From assembly GCA_947503585.1 (NCBI GenBank), contig CANNEJ010000004.1, positions 1 through 16,828 of the forward strand: a stretch of DNA of 16,828 bases, given 5' to 3'. Of this stretch, positions 1 through 6,536 are shown piece by piece. Within the stretch, counting starts at the first letter, position 1, and each line of letters begins with the position of its first letter. The notes under the pieces were generated by a model, which saw only the letters and a program-made list of their open reading frames with translations, did no database searches and was not told where the DNA came from. Source of the stretch: Anaerolineales bacterium. GTDB taxonomy: Bacteria > Chloroflexota > Anaerolineae > Anaerolineales > UBA11657. Position numbers and translations under genes: made by a program.

Positions 1-2
1 GG

Positions 3-1820
3 CGGCCGGCCGGCGCGCTTTTGGTGGGCGCGTTGTTGCTGCTAGCCAGCATCGCCTGCAACCCGCCCCAGTTTTTGGTGGATGCCATCGGCAGCCCGCC
101 ACAGGCGCTGGCGGTGATCGTGTTTACGCTCACGCCTACTCCGTCGCAAACGCTCACCCCGACGCCTACCCCCACTGCGACGCTTGGCCCGCTGCCCACG
201 CCGGCCCCGACTGGATTCATTGGCCGCATTGCGTTTGTTTCAGACCTGGAAGGCAACGCGGAAATTTACGTTATGGATTCTTTGGGTGCTGGCCGCACCC
301 GCCTGACCAATAACCCGGCAGCTGATACTGACCCGGCTTGGTCTCCCAACATCGCCCAAATTGCTTTTGCGTCTGACCGCGATGGAAACAGCGAAATCTA
401 CCTTATGAATTCGGATGGTACCGAGCAGACCAACATCAGCAACAACCCTGGCAATGACTACGATCCCACGTGGCAACCGGATGGCAAGCGCGTCGCATTT
501 GTGTCCTACCGCGATGGCAACGCGGAAATTTATGTGGCGAACCGGGATGGCTCGGAGCCCGTGCGCCTCACCAACAACGCCGTGCAAGACCTATCACCCA
601 CTTGGTCGCGGGATGGCAAGCGGATTGCGTTTACTTCCATCCGCGACGGGAACTTAGAGATCTACTCGATGAACCCGGATGGCTCCGACCAGCTGCGCCT
701 GACCAACAGCGGCGGAGAAGATCTGCAGCCGGCATGGTCTCCAAAGTCTGACCGGATAACATTTGCATCGCGGCGCGACGGCAACTACGAAATCTACGTA
801 ATGGCAGCAGATGGCACGAACCCCGTGCGCATGACGAACTCAGCGGCCGACGAATCGTTTCCAACGTGGTCTCCGGATGGCGTGCGGCTGGCGTTCGCCA
901 ATAATTCCAGTGGCAAGTACGACCTCTTCTCCATGTATTCACAGGGCTCAGAAGCGCAGAACATGACCAATGTCTTCTCTGCCAATGACGACAATGCAGA
1001 CTGGTCGCCCAGCCCGGCGCGCCTGGTGATGGCATCTTCTCAACAGGACGGCAACTACGATTTGTATCTAATCAAGTCGGATGCCCCGGGCGCAGTGCGC
1101 GTTTCCGCCAATTCTGCGAGCGACCGCAGCCCGGTGTTCTCCCCCGACGGCAACAAAATTGCAATGTATTCATTCCGCGACCAAAATGCGGAAATATATA
1201 CGATGAACCTGGATGGCACAGACCGGAAGCGCCTCACTGACAATGTTTACTCTGACAAGCAGCCCACGTGGGCGCCCGATGCCAGCCGGCTTGCCTTCGT
1301 TAGCGAGCGCGGCGGCAATGCTGAGATCTACACCATGAGCCCGCAGGGCACTGAGTTGCAGCGCCTTACAAACACCGCGGCAAAAGAGGGTTCGCCGGAT
1401 TGGTCGCCGCTGGGATCTGAGATCGTATTTTGGTCCGATCGCGACGGCAACATGGAGCTGTATCTGATGGATGCTTACGGACACTTTCAGGCGCGCCTGA
1501 CGAACGACCCGGCAACCGATATGGATCCGGTGTGGTCGCCCCGGGGTGACCAAGTTGCGTTCTCTTCCAACCGCTTTGGCGATTTTGAAATCATGCTGCT
1601 CACCGTCGAGACTCTTGAAGCCGTGCGCCTGACGGTTGCCCGCGGCGACGACTTCTCGCCCACCTGGTCCGCAAACGGCGACCAGATTGCGTTTTCTTCC
1701 AATCGCAGCGGCACCTTTAAGATCTACATGATGAGCAGCACTGGCGACGCACAAGTCATGATCAGCAATCCGGACTCCATCGGCGATGACATCGAGCCGG
1801 ACTGGCAGCCAGTGCAATGA
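3..1820 (+). CDS. PD40/TolB-like beta-propeller lipoprotein (5' partial)
   Basis: The frame is open to the left window edge (codons R-P-A-G-A-L-L-V before the TTG at 21), so the true start and the charged n-region of the signal peptide probably lie upstream. A hydrophobic stretch ends in A-S-I-A-C, an acceptable lipobox (Cys is residue 13 from the TTG), followed by a Thr/Pro-rich spacer (about residues 36-65). The rest is twelve repeats of about 43 residues of the form I-A-F-x-S-x-R-D-G-N-x-E-I-Y-x-M-N-x-D-G-T...L-T-N...D-x-x-P-x-W-S-P-D-G, the PD40/WD40-like TolB C-terminal repeat. Twelve repeats would suit two six-bladed propellers. Repeats 6, 7, 8 and 11 are the most divergent. I infer an outward-facing lipid-anchored binding or scaffold protein; no catalytic residues are visible and the ligand is unknown. 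A hairpin plus T-run follows the stop. Confidence 0.85.
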   Translation, partial: RPAGALLVGALLLLASIACNPPQFLVDAIGSPPQALAVIVFTLTPTPSQTLTPTPTPTATLGPLPTPAPTGFIGRIAFVSDLEGNAEIYVMDSLGAGRTRLTNNPAADTDPAWSPNIAQIAFASDRDGNSEIYLMNSDGTEQTNISNNPGNDYDPTWQPDGKRVAFVSYRDGNAEIYVANRDGSEPVRLTNNAVQDLSPTWSRDGKRIAFTSIRDGNLEIYSMNPDGSDQLRLTNSGGEDLQPAWSPKSDRITFASRRDGNYEIYVMAADGTNPVRMTNSAADESFPTWSPDGVRLAFANNSSGKYDLFSMYSQGSEAQNMTNVFSANDDNADWSPSPARLVMASSQQDGNYDLYLIKSDAPGAVRVSANSASDRSPVFSPDGNKIAMYSFRDQNAEIYTMNLDGTDRKRLTDNVYSDKQPTWAPDASRLAFVSERGGNAEIYTMSPQGTELQRLTNTAAKEGSPDWSPLGSEIVFWSDRDGNMELYLMDAYGHFQARLTNDPATDMDPVWSPRGDQVAFSSNRFGDFEIMLLTVETLEAVRLTVARGDDFSPTWSANGDQIAFSSNRSGTFKIYMMSSTGDAQVMISNPDSIGDDIEPDWQPVQ

Positions 1821-1822
1821 TG

Positions 1823-1860
1823 GGCGGCGGGCAGCAGACCCAAGCCGGCAGCCGCCTTTT
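1823..1860 (+). terminator. Probable intrinsic terminator after the propeller lipoprotein
   Basis: Arms GGCGGC (1823-1828) and GCCGCC (1851-1856) are followed at once by TTTT, starting three bases after the stop codon. A smaller GGG/CCC pairing can nest inside. The loop is long and the T-run short, so efficiency is uncertain. The rest of the gap to 1968 holds an AT-rich patch (TACTATTTAAAAAAT, 1908-1922) that could contain the next gene's -10 region, but I see no convincing -35. Confidence 0.5.
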
Positions 1861-1968
1861 CGAATTGAGTTGAGGTGCGGGTGCGAATACACGCAGCTCC
1901 CGCGCATTACTATTTAAAAAATCAACCGGCCCGTGCAAAGTTGCTAATGCCGCGCTCAATCAACACCC

Positions 1969-3495
1969 GTGCTTAACCTGCGTCGTAAATTTGTTTTGGC
2001 AAGCTGTGCGGCGCTAGTGACCGCGGGCTGCGTAACAGCTCAGGCCGCCATACCGCAGCCAGCCAGCAACGCACTGCCGGCTACGGCAACAGCGGAGCCC
2101 ACCGCGACAACACCAGCGCCTACGGCGGTGCCGACTTTACCGCCGCCCACACCGACTGTGGCTGCCCCGGCAGAGAATGCCGCCAATAATTTTTATCTCT
2201 CGCAGCCGGGAGACACGGTGCCCGCGCTGGCCGGGCGCTTCGGGGTGTCAGAGGGTGACTTGCGCGCATCGAACCCGACTCTGCCAATGACCGGTGTGCT
2301 GGTGGCGCCCGGGTCCAAGCTGCTGGTTTCCATGTTTGATTTTGGCATGGAGCCACAACCGCAGATTATTCCCGACAATGCTTTTGTGTACGGGCCGCTG
2401 CAGGATTTGTATCCGGTGACCAATGATGCAGCGCAAGCCGGCCCATGGCTGGCATCCGTGCGTGACAAGGAAGGCGACACTTATCGCGCTGATGGATGGC
2501 AGGTGCTGGAAAAAGCAGCGCGCACCTACTCCATCAATCCGCGTTTGTTGCTGGCCCTGCTGGAGTATCAGTCCGGACTGTACACCGGCAACACGCCCAC
2601 CAAGGAGCAGGCGACGTATCCATTTGGTTTAAAGGACTGGCAAGATGCGGGGTTTACAAATCAGGTGCGCGCTACAGTCCTGTTGTTAAACGAGGGCTAC
2701 TACGGCTGGCGGGCAGGCACGCTGCGATCGCTGACTCTTGCGGACGGCTGGGTGTGGCGGCTGGACCCGCGCCTGAATGCGGGCAGCGTCGCGCTTTACA
2801 ACCTGCTGGCACAATTCAGCTCACTGCCGGAGTTTGAGCGCGCGGTGGGCTCAAACGGAGTTAAGGCAACGATGCAATCCCTGTTTGGCGCGGCGCCACC
2901 CTACAACGTGGACTTGCTGCCCGCCACATTGCAGCAGCCGCAATGGCAGCTGCCGTTCACCGAGGGCGTGATTTGGAATTTCACCGGCGGCCCGCATCCC
3001 GTAATCGGTGACACACAGCCCTGGGGCGCACTGGACTTTGCTCCCGGCCTCACCTACGCCGGCTGTGACACTTCCGGAGACTGGGTGACGGCCGTGGCAG
3101 ACGGCGTTGTGGCGCGGATTAGCAGTGGCGTCTTGATGCTGGATCTAGACGGCGACGGCCGGGAAACTACGGGTTGGGTAATGATGTATGTTCATATGGA
3201 AGTGGACAGCGCCAACATCATTGAGGGCAAGCAAGTACGGGCGGGCACGCGCCTGGGCCATCCCGGCTGCGCAGGCGAAACGCGCTCCACCAGCTCGCAC
3301 GTGCATCTGGCGCGAAAGTACAACGGGGAGTGGATCGCTGCCGATGGCCCGCTTCCATTTGAGCTGGGCGGCTGGCGTGCCGTTGCGGGCGCAAAAAAAT
3401 ATCAGGGGCTGCTGGTGAATACCAGGCTCGGGTCCGAGCTGGCAGCGTGCATGTGCGTACATGACAATCAATTGCTGAACGCAGCAGTGCCGTGA
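1969..3495 (+). CDS. Cell-wall hydrolase lipoprotein: LysM + lysozyme-like + M23 peptidase
   Basis: The GTG start is the only candidate, because an in-frame stop lies at 1945-1947; no clear Shine-Dalgarno is seen. The signal peptide has M-L-N-L-R-R-K, a hydrophobic core and lipobox V-T-A-G-C (Cys21), then a Pro/Thr/Ala linker to about residue 70. Residues 75-121 look like a LysM peptidoglycan-binding module (Y-L-S-Q-P-G-D-T-V...L-R-A-S-N-P). Residues about 165-310 contain I-N-P-R-L-L-L-A-L-L-E-Y-Q-S-G (Glu199), resembling the catalytic-Glu helix of lytic transglycosylases/lysozymes. The C-terminal part is an M23 (lysostaphin/LytM-type) endopeptidase: H343 and D356 (A-L-D-F-A-P), H409 (Y-V-H-M) and H444-V-H446 are the expected zinc-ligand and active-site positions. 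Likely an outward-facing, membrane-anchored enzyme that cuts peptidoglycan. M23 and LysM assignments are firm; the middle domain is less so. Confidence 0.88.
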   Translation: MLNLRRKFVLASCAALVTAGCVTAQAAIPQPASNALPATATAEPTATTPAPTAVPTLPPPTPTVAAPAENAANNFYLSQPGDTVPALAGRFGVSEGDLRASNPTLPMTGVLVAPGSKLLVSMFDFGMEPQPQIIPDNAFVYGPLQDLYPVTNDAAQAGPWLASVRDKEGDTYRADGWQVLEKAARTYSINPRLLLALLEYQSGLYTGNTPTKEQATYPFGLKDWQDAGFTNQVRATVLLLNEGYYGWRAGTLRSLTLADGWVWRLDPRLNAGSVALYNLLAQFSSLPEFERAVGSNGVKATMQSLFGAAPPYNVDLLPATLQQPQWQLPFTEGVIWNFTGGPHPVIGDTQPWGALDFAPGLTYAGCDTSGDWVTAVADGVVARISSGVLMLDLDGDGRETTGWVMMYVHMEVDSANIIEGKQVRAGTRLGHPGCAGETRSTSSHVHLARKYNGEWIAADGPLPFELGGWRAVAGAKKYQGLLVNTRLGSELAACMCVHDNQLLNAAVP

Positions 3496-3504
3496 GATTG
3501 CAAC

Positions 3505-4353
3505 ATGCCGGCGGCTAATTTCATTTTTGGGACAGTGGGTGCACCCACCTCCACGCCGCCAAAACCCGGCGGCTCTGCCGGCGCCGTGCAGCAAATGAAA
3601 GCGCTGGGCCTCGGCACGCTGGAGCTGGGCTGGGTGCAATCCGTGCGCGTGACGCCCGCAACTTGCGAACTAATTGCAGCCACCGCCAAACAACACAGCC
3701 TGCCGCTCAGTGTGCATGCGCCTTACTTTATTAACTTGAATGCAAAAAAAGATGAGTGGCCCAACAGCCGCAAGCGCCTGATGGACGCAGCCCACTTTGG
3801 CAACCTTGCCGGTGCAACGGACATCATCTTTCACCCGGGTTCCTACTTTGAGCGGCCGCAGGCTGCGCTCAAGCTGGCCATTCAGCGCCTGCGCGGCTGC
3901 GTGCGCGAACTGCGCAAGGCGGGCAACCCCGCAACGCTGCGCCCGGAGTTGATGGGCAAGAGCGCCATGCTGGGTTCGCTGGAAGATGTGCTGCAAATGG
4001 CGCTGCAAGTACCGGGCGTACTGCCGTGCCTGGACATTGCGCACCTGCACGCGCGCGGCGGAGACGGCAGCATCAATACGGCTGCGGAGTTCCGGGTTGT
4101 GCTGCAGCACATGCGCGCAGTCCTTGGTGCAGCCGCGCTGCGCAACATGCACATCCACATCTCCGGCATTGCCTACGGCCCCAAAGGCGAAGAGAAGCAC
4201 CTGACATTTGCCGAAGGCGACTTGCGCTACCGCGATTTCCTGAAGGTGCTGGCCGAACTGGGCTGCAGCGGGCGCATGCTGGTGGAAAGCCCGATTATGG
4301 AAACTGATGCGCTGCACCTGCAGCGTGTTTGGCGCCGCATCAATCGCGCCTGA
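3505..4353 (+). CDS. Endonuclease IV (Nfo)-like TIM-barrel protein
   Basis: 282 residues, close to E. coli Nfo (285). The metal-ligand pattern of AP endonuclease IV is present in order: H71 (S-V-H-A-P-Y-F-I-N-L), H110 (F-H-P-G), E148 (R-P-E-L-M-G-K), D177 and H180 (C-L-D-I-A-H), H218 (H-I-H-I-S-G), E230-x-H232 and E261 (L-V-E-S-P). One departure is visible: the Asp of the usual D-x-H pair appears to be Glu. Known family role: trinuclear-zinc cleavage 5' to abasic sites in base excision repair, in the cytoplasm. The divergent sequence (P-E-L-M-G-K-S rather than the usual E-T-x-A-G-Q-G) leaves room for another xylose-isomerase-like TIM-barrel activity. The ATG lies nine bases after the preceding stop, so co-transcription with the wall hydrolase is likely. 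Confidence 0.82.
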   Translation: MPAANFIFGTVGAPTSTPPKPGGSAGAVQQMKALGLGTLELGWVQSVRVTPATCELIAATAKQHSLPLSVHAPYFINLNAKKDEWPNSRKRLMDAAHFGNLAGATDIIFHPGSYFERPQAALKLAIQRLRGCVRELRKAGNPATLRPELMGKSAMLGSLEDVLQMALQVPGVLPCLDIAHLHARGGDGSINTAAEFRVVLQHMRAVLGAAALRNMHIHISGIAYGPKGEEKHLTFAEGDLRYRDFLKVLAELGCSGRMLVESPIMETDALHLQRVWRRINRA

Positions 4354-5557
4354 GCCCGGGCGCAACGCCCAGCACACGCGTGCCCCGCACTTGCCACAAA
4401 TTAACCCCGCACAGGTAACCGAACTGGCGCAGCAGCTGGTGCGGCTGCCCGGCGAAGCCGGGGCTGAGCAGCGCGTCAGCGAGTTTTTACTGGGTGCCAT
4501 GCCCGCGCTGGGATTCGAGCGCGTGGCCATGGATGCGAATGGCAGCGTCACCGGTGAAATTGTTGGTGCGCGCGCCGGGCCGACACTGCTATTTGATGCA
4601 CACACGGACACTGTGGGCATTGCACCGGGCGTGCCGTGGCAACAGGCGCCGCACGGCGCTGCCATATCCAACGGCCGCCTTTATGGGCGCGGCAGCACGG
4701 ACATGCGCGGTGCACTGGCTGCCATGCTGGCAGCCGCAGCCGGCGTGGATCGCACCCGGCTGGCAGGGCGCGTTGTGGTTTGCGCCTCTGTACTGGAGGA
4801 AGTGCTGGAGGGCGTGGCACTGCGGGCCGTGATGGAGCGCGCGCAGCCGGACTTTGTGGTGATCGGCGAGCCCAGCAACTTGCGCCTGGTGCACGGCGGC
4901 CGCGGCCGCGCAGAAATTAAACTGACGGCGATTGGCCGGCCGGGCCACACCTCCGCGCCCCAACACGCACTGAACGCCGTGCTCGCGCTGCTGCCCGCCA
5001 TGCAGGCAATCGAAGCACTGCCCATGCCAGCGCACCCCCAGGTTGGCTCCGCAATTCTTGCGCTCACAGACATCATCTCTGAGCCCTACCCCGGCCACTC
5101 CGTAGTCCCCAGCATTTGCCGCGCCACTTATGACCGGCGCCTGCTGCCCGGCGAAACCGAATCAGATGTGCTGGCTGCGCTGACGGAACTGCAGCTGCCC
5201 GCCGGCGCGCAGCTGCAAGTTGCAATTGCAACAGGCGAATACCGGGCGTTCACCGGCAGTGTGCTGGCGTGTCGCAAATGGTTTCCGGCGTGGTTCATAG
5301 AGCGCAGCCATCCGTTTGTGGCAGCCGCTGCGCGCGGGCTGCAGGCCGCGGGCCTTGCCGTTGAATACGGCACTTACAATTTTTGCACCAATGGCGCCTA
5401 CAGTGCCGGCGTTGCAACCGTGCCCACGATTGGCTTCGGGCCTTCGCCGGAAGCTCTGGCGCACACTGTGGACGAGTATGTGGAGCTGGAGCAATTGCAC
5501 GGCTGCGCCCGCGGCTACCGCGCCATCATTGAGGGTGTGCTGGGCGGCGGGGCTTGA
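4307..5557 (+). CDS. M20-family metallohydrolase, YgeY/ArgE/DapE type
   Basis: Cytoplasmic di-zinc amidohydrolase/peptidase. With the ATG at 4307, the M20 metal and catalytic residues are H99 and D101 (F-D-A-H-T-D-T-V), D132 (G-R-G-S-T-D-M-R-G), E164/E165 (catalytic Glu and ligand), E188 (V-I-G-E-P-S) and H386 (A-H-T-V-D-E). H214 lies in the dimerisation-domain motif G-H-T-S-A-P. Segments such as G-H-S-V-V-P-S-I-C-R...D-R-R-L-L-P-G-E-T, K-W-F-P-A-W and C-T-N-G place it in the YgeY-like subgroup, often labelled selenium-metabolism-linked hydrolase although its substrate is not established. The start is doubtful: 4307 overlaps the previous gene by 47 bases, with only a weak GGAA before it, and the first ~30 residues look non-homologous. 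A TTG at 4391 (388 aa) lies just before the family core. The stop overlaps an ATG (TGATG). Confidence 0.87.
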   Translation: MRCTCSVFGAASIAPEPGRNAQHTRAPHLPQINPAQVTELAQQLVRLPGEAGAEQRVSEFLLGAMPALGFERVAMDANGSVTGEIVGARAGPTLLFDAHTDTVGIAPGVPWQQAPHGAAISNGRLYGRGSTDMRGALAAMLAAAAGVDRTRLAGRVVVCASVLEEVLEGVALRAVMERAQPDFVVIGEPSNLRLVHGGRGRAEIKLTAIGRPGHTSAPQHALNAVLALLPAMQAIEALPMPAHPQVGSAILALTDIISEPYPGHSVVPSICRATYDRRLLPGETESDVLAALTELQLPAGAQLQVAIATGEYRAFTGSVLACRKWFPAWFIERSHPFVAAAARGLQAAGLAVEYGTYNFCTNGAYSAGVATVPTIGFGPSPEALAHTVDEYVELEQLHGCARGYRAIIEGVLGGGA

Positions 5558-5609
5558 TGCAAACTAGCAGCACAGTGCCGGGCAATGCTGCGCCGGCCCG
5601 CCGCGGCGC

Positions 5610-6455
5610 GTGATCCCTTTCATCGCGGCCGGTAACAACGGCCCCCAACTTTCTTTTGCGCATGCCAACGGCTACCCGCCCGCGGCCTACCAGCCGCTGC
5701 TCACCCTGCTGGGTGCGCAACATTGCGTGCGGGCGCTGGCGCAACGCCCGCTGTGGCCCGGCGCCGACCCGCAGCAGCTAAACAACTGGAATTTGCTGGC
5801 GCAGGATCTGCTGCAGTTTTTAGACGAACGCGGCACGCCGCAGGTTGTGGGCATCGGCCACTCACTCGGTGCAATTGCAACTTTACTGGCAGCGCTGCAG
5901 CGTCCGGCTGCCTTCAGCGCGCTTGTGCTGCTGGATCCGGTTCTGCAGCCACCCTTGAACCTGCTGCAATGGGTTGGCGCAAAATTGTTTGGCCTGCCGC
6001 GCACCCGCGCGCTGCAAGCCAGTGCGCAGCGCCGCCGCACCAGCTTTGGCAGCGTGCCGGAAATGTTCGCAAACTATCGCACCAAAGCCGCCTTTGCGCG
6101 CCTGAGCGATGCTGCGCTGCAAGCTTATGTGGCCGCGATGGCTGTCCCGGGCGCAGCTGGCACGGTGCAGCTGGCCTACCCCCCAGCCTGGGAAGCAAAA
6201 ATCTACATCACGCTGCCGGACAACCTGTGGCGCAAGCTGCCCCTGCTGCATGTGCCGCTGCTTGTGGTGGGCGGTGCCGAATCGGACACTTTTACCAGCG
6301 CATCGGCGCAGGCGCTGGCGCGCCGGATGCCGCACGCGACTATCCGCACTGTGCCGGATGCGGGGCACCTTGTGCCGCTTGAGCGGCCGGCGGCCGTGGC
6401 CGCGCTGATTTCTGAGTTTGTGGCGCAACCGCGACCGCTGGCAACTGCCCCATAA
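5610..6455 (+). CDS. Alpha/beta hydrolase fold protein
   Basis: 281 residues from a GTG; the ATGs at 5557 and 5585 are in other frames. The nucleophile elbow G-I-G-H-S-L-G-A gives Ser85. The N-terminal strand and oxyanion region are F-A-H-A-N-G-Y-P-P-A-A-Y. The late acid is probably D226 (G-G-A-E-S-D-T-F), although E224 is possible, and the catalytic His is H253 (D-A-G-H-L-V-P-L-E-R-P). This is a complete Ser-Asp-His triad of the hydrolase-6 type, with a mostly helical cap around residues 115-200. No signal peptide, so cytoplasmic. The substrate cannot be told; esterases, lactonases and haloperoxidase-like enzymes share this layout. It lies 52 bases after the M20 gene on the same strand and probably closes that transcription unit, since a promoter for the next gene follows. 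Confidence 0.85.
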   Translation: MIPFIAAGNNGPQLSFAHANGYPPAAYQPLLTLLGAQHCVRALAQRPLWPGADPQQLNNWNLLAQDLLQFLDERGTPQVVGIGHSLGAIATLLAALQRPAAFSALVLLDPVLQPPLNLLQWVGAKLFGLPRTRALQASAQRRRTSFGSVPEMFANYRTKAAFARLSDAALQAYVAAMAVPGAAGTVQLAYPPAWEAKIYITLPDNLWRKLPLLHVPLLVVGGAESDTFTSASAQALARRMPHATIRTVPDAGHLVPLERPAAVAALISEFVAQPRPLATAP

Positions 6456-6468
6456 TCGTGCCATTGGC

Positions 6469-6495
6469 AAGCGATTTTTCAGTCATCAATCGCTT
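6469..6495. promoter_or_regulatory. Perfect 8-bp palindrome in the trpB2 promoter (operator candidate)
   Basis: AAGCGATT (6469-6476) and AATCGCTT (6488-6495) are exact inverted repeats separated by 11 bases, giving 19 bases centre to centre, a spacing typical of a dimeric regulator contacting two major grooves. The element spans the -35 zone and touches the first base of the -10 box. It lies 13 bases past the stop of the hydrolase gene, so it could instead act as an RNA hairpin, but no T-run follows. The bound protein is unknown. Confidence 0.45.
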
Positions 6496-6500
6496 ATAAT
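6472..6500 (+). promoter_or_regulatory. Promoter of the trpB2 gene
   Basis: A consensus TATAAT lies at 6495-6500. At 17-base spacing the -35 position reads CGATTT (6472-6477), a poor match, so the promoter may need an activator; the palindrome overlapping this region fits that. Transcription would begin near 6507, leaving a leader of about 30 bases with GGAG (6526-6529) seven bases before the ATG at 6537. Confidence 0.5.
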
Positions 6501-6536
6501 TCCGCCGCACCTCATAAATCACCACGGAGCCAAGCC

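Noticed and set aside
1170..1907. Minus-strand frame of 245 codons opposite the propeller gene
   Set aside because: Its apparent repeats are the mirror of the sense-strand PD40 repeats; no independent signal.
3744..3750. A7 runs at 3744-3750 and 3393-3399 as phase-variable sites
   Set aside because: Seven-base runs are short, occur mid-gene in frame with intact proteins, and nothing else suggests contingency.
3670..4671. Long open frame on the minus strand (333 codons) opposite the Nfo-like and M20 genes
   Set aside because: It runs antisense to two well-recognised proteins, has no ribosome site or family motif, and His/Ala/Arg-rich composition typical of antisense frames in GC-rich DNA.
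6464..6469. TTGGCA as the -35 box for the trpB2 promoter
   Set aside because: The spacer to TATAAT would be 25 bases, too long for a sigma-70-type promoter.
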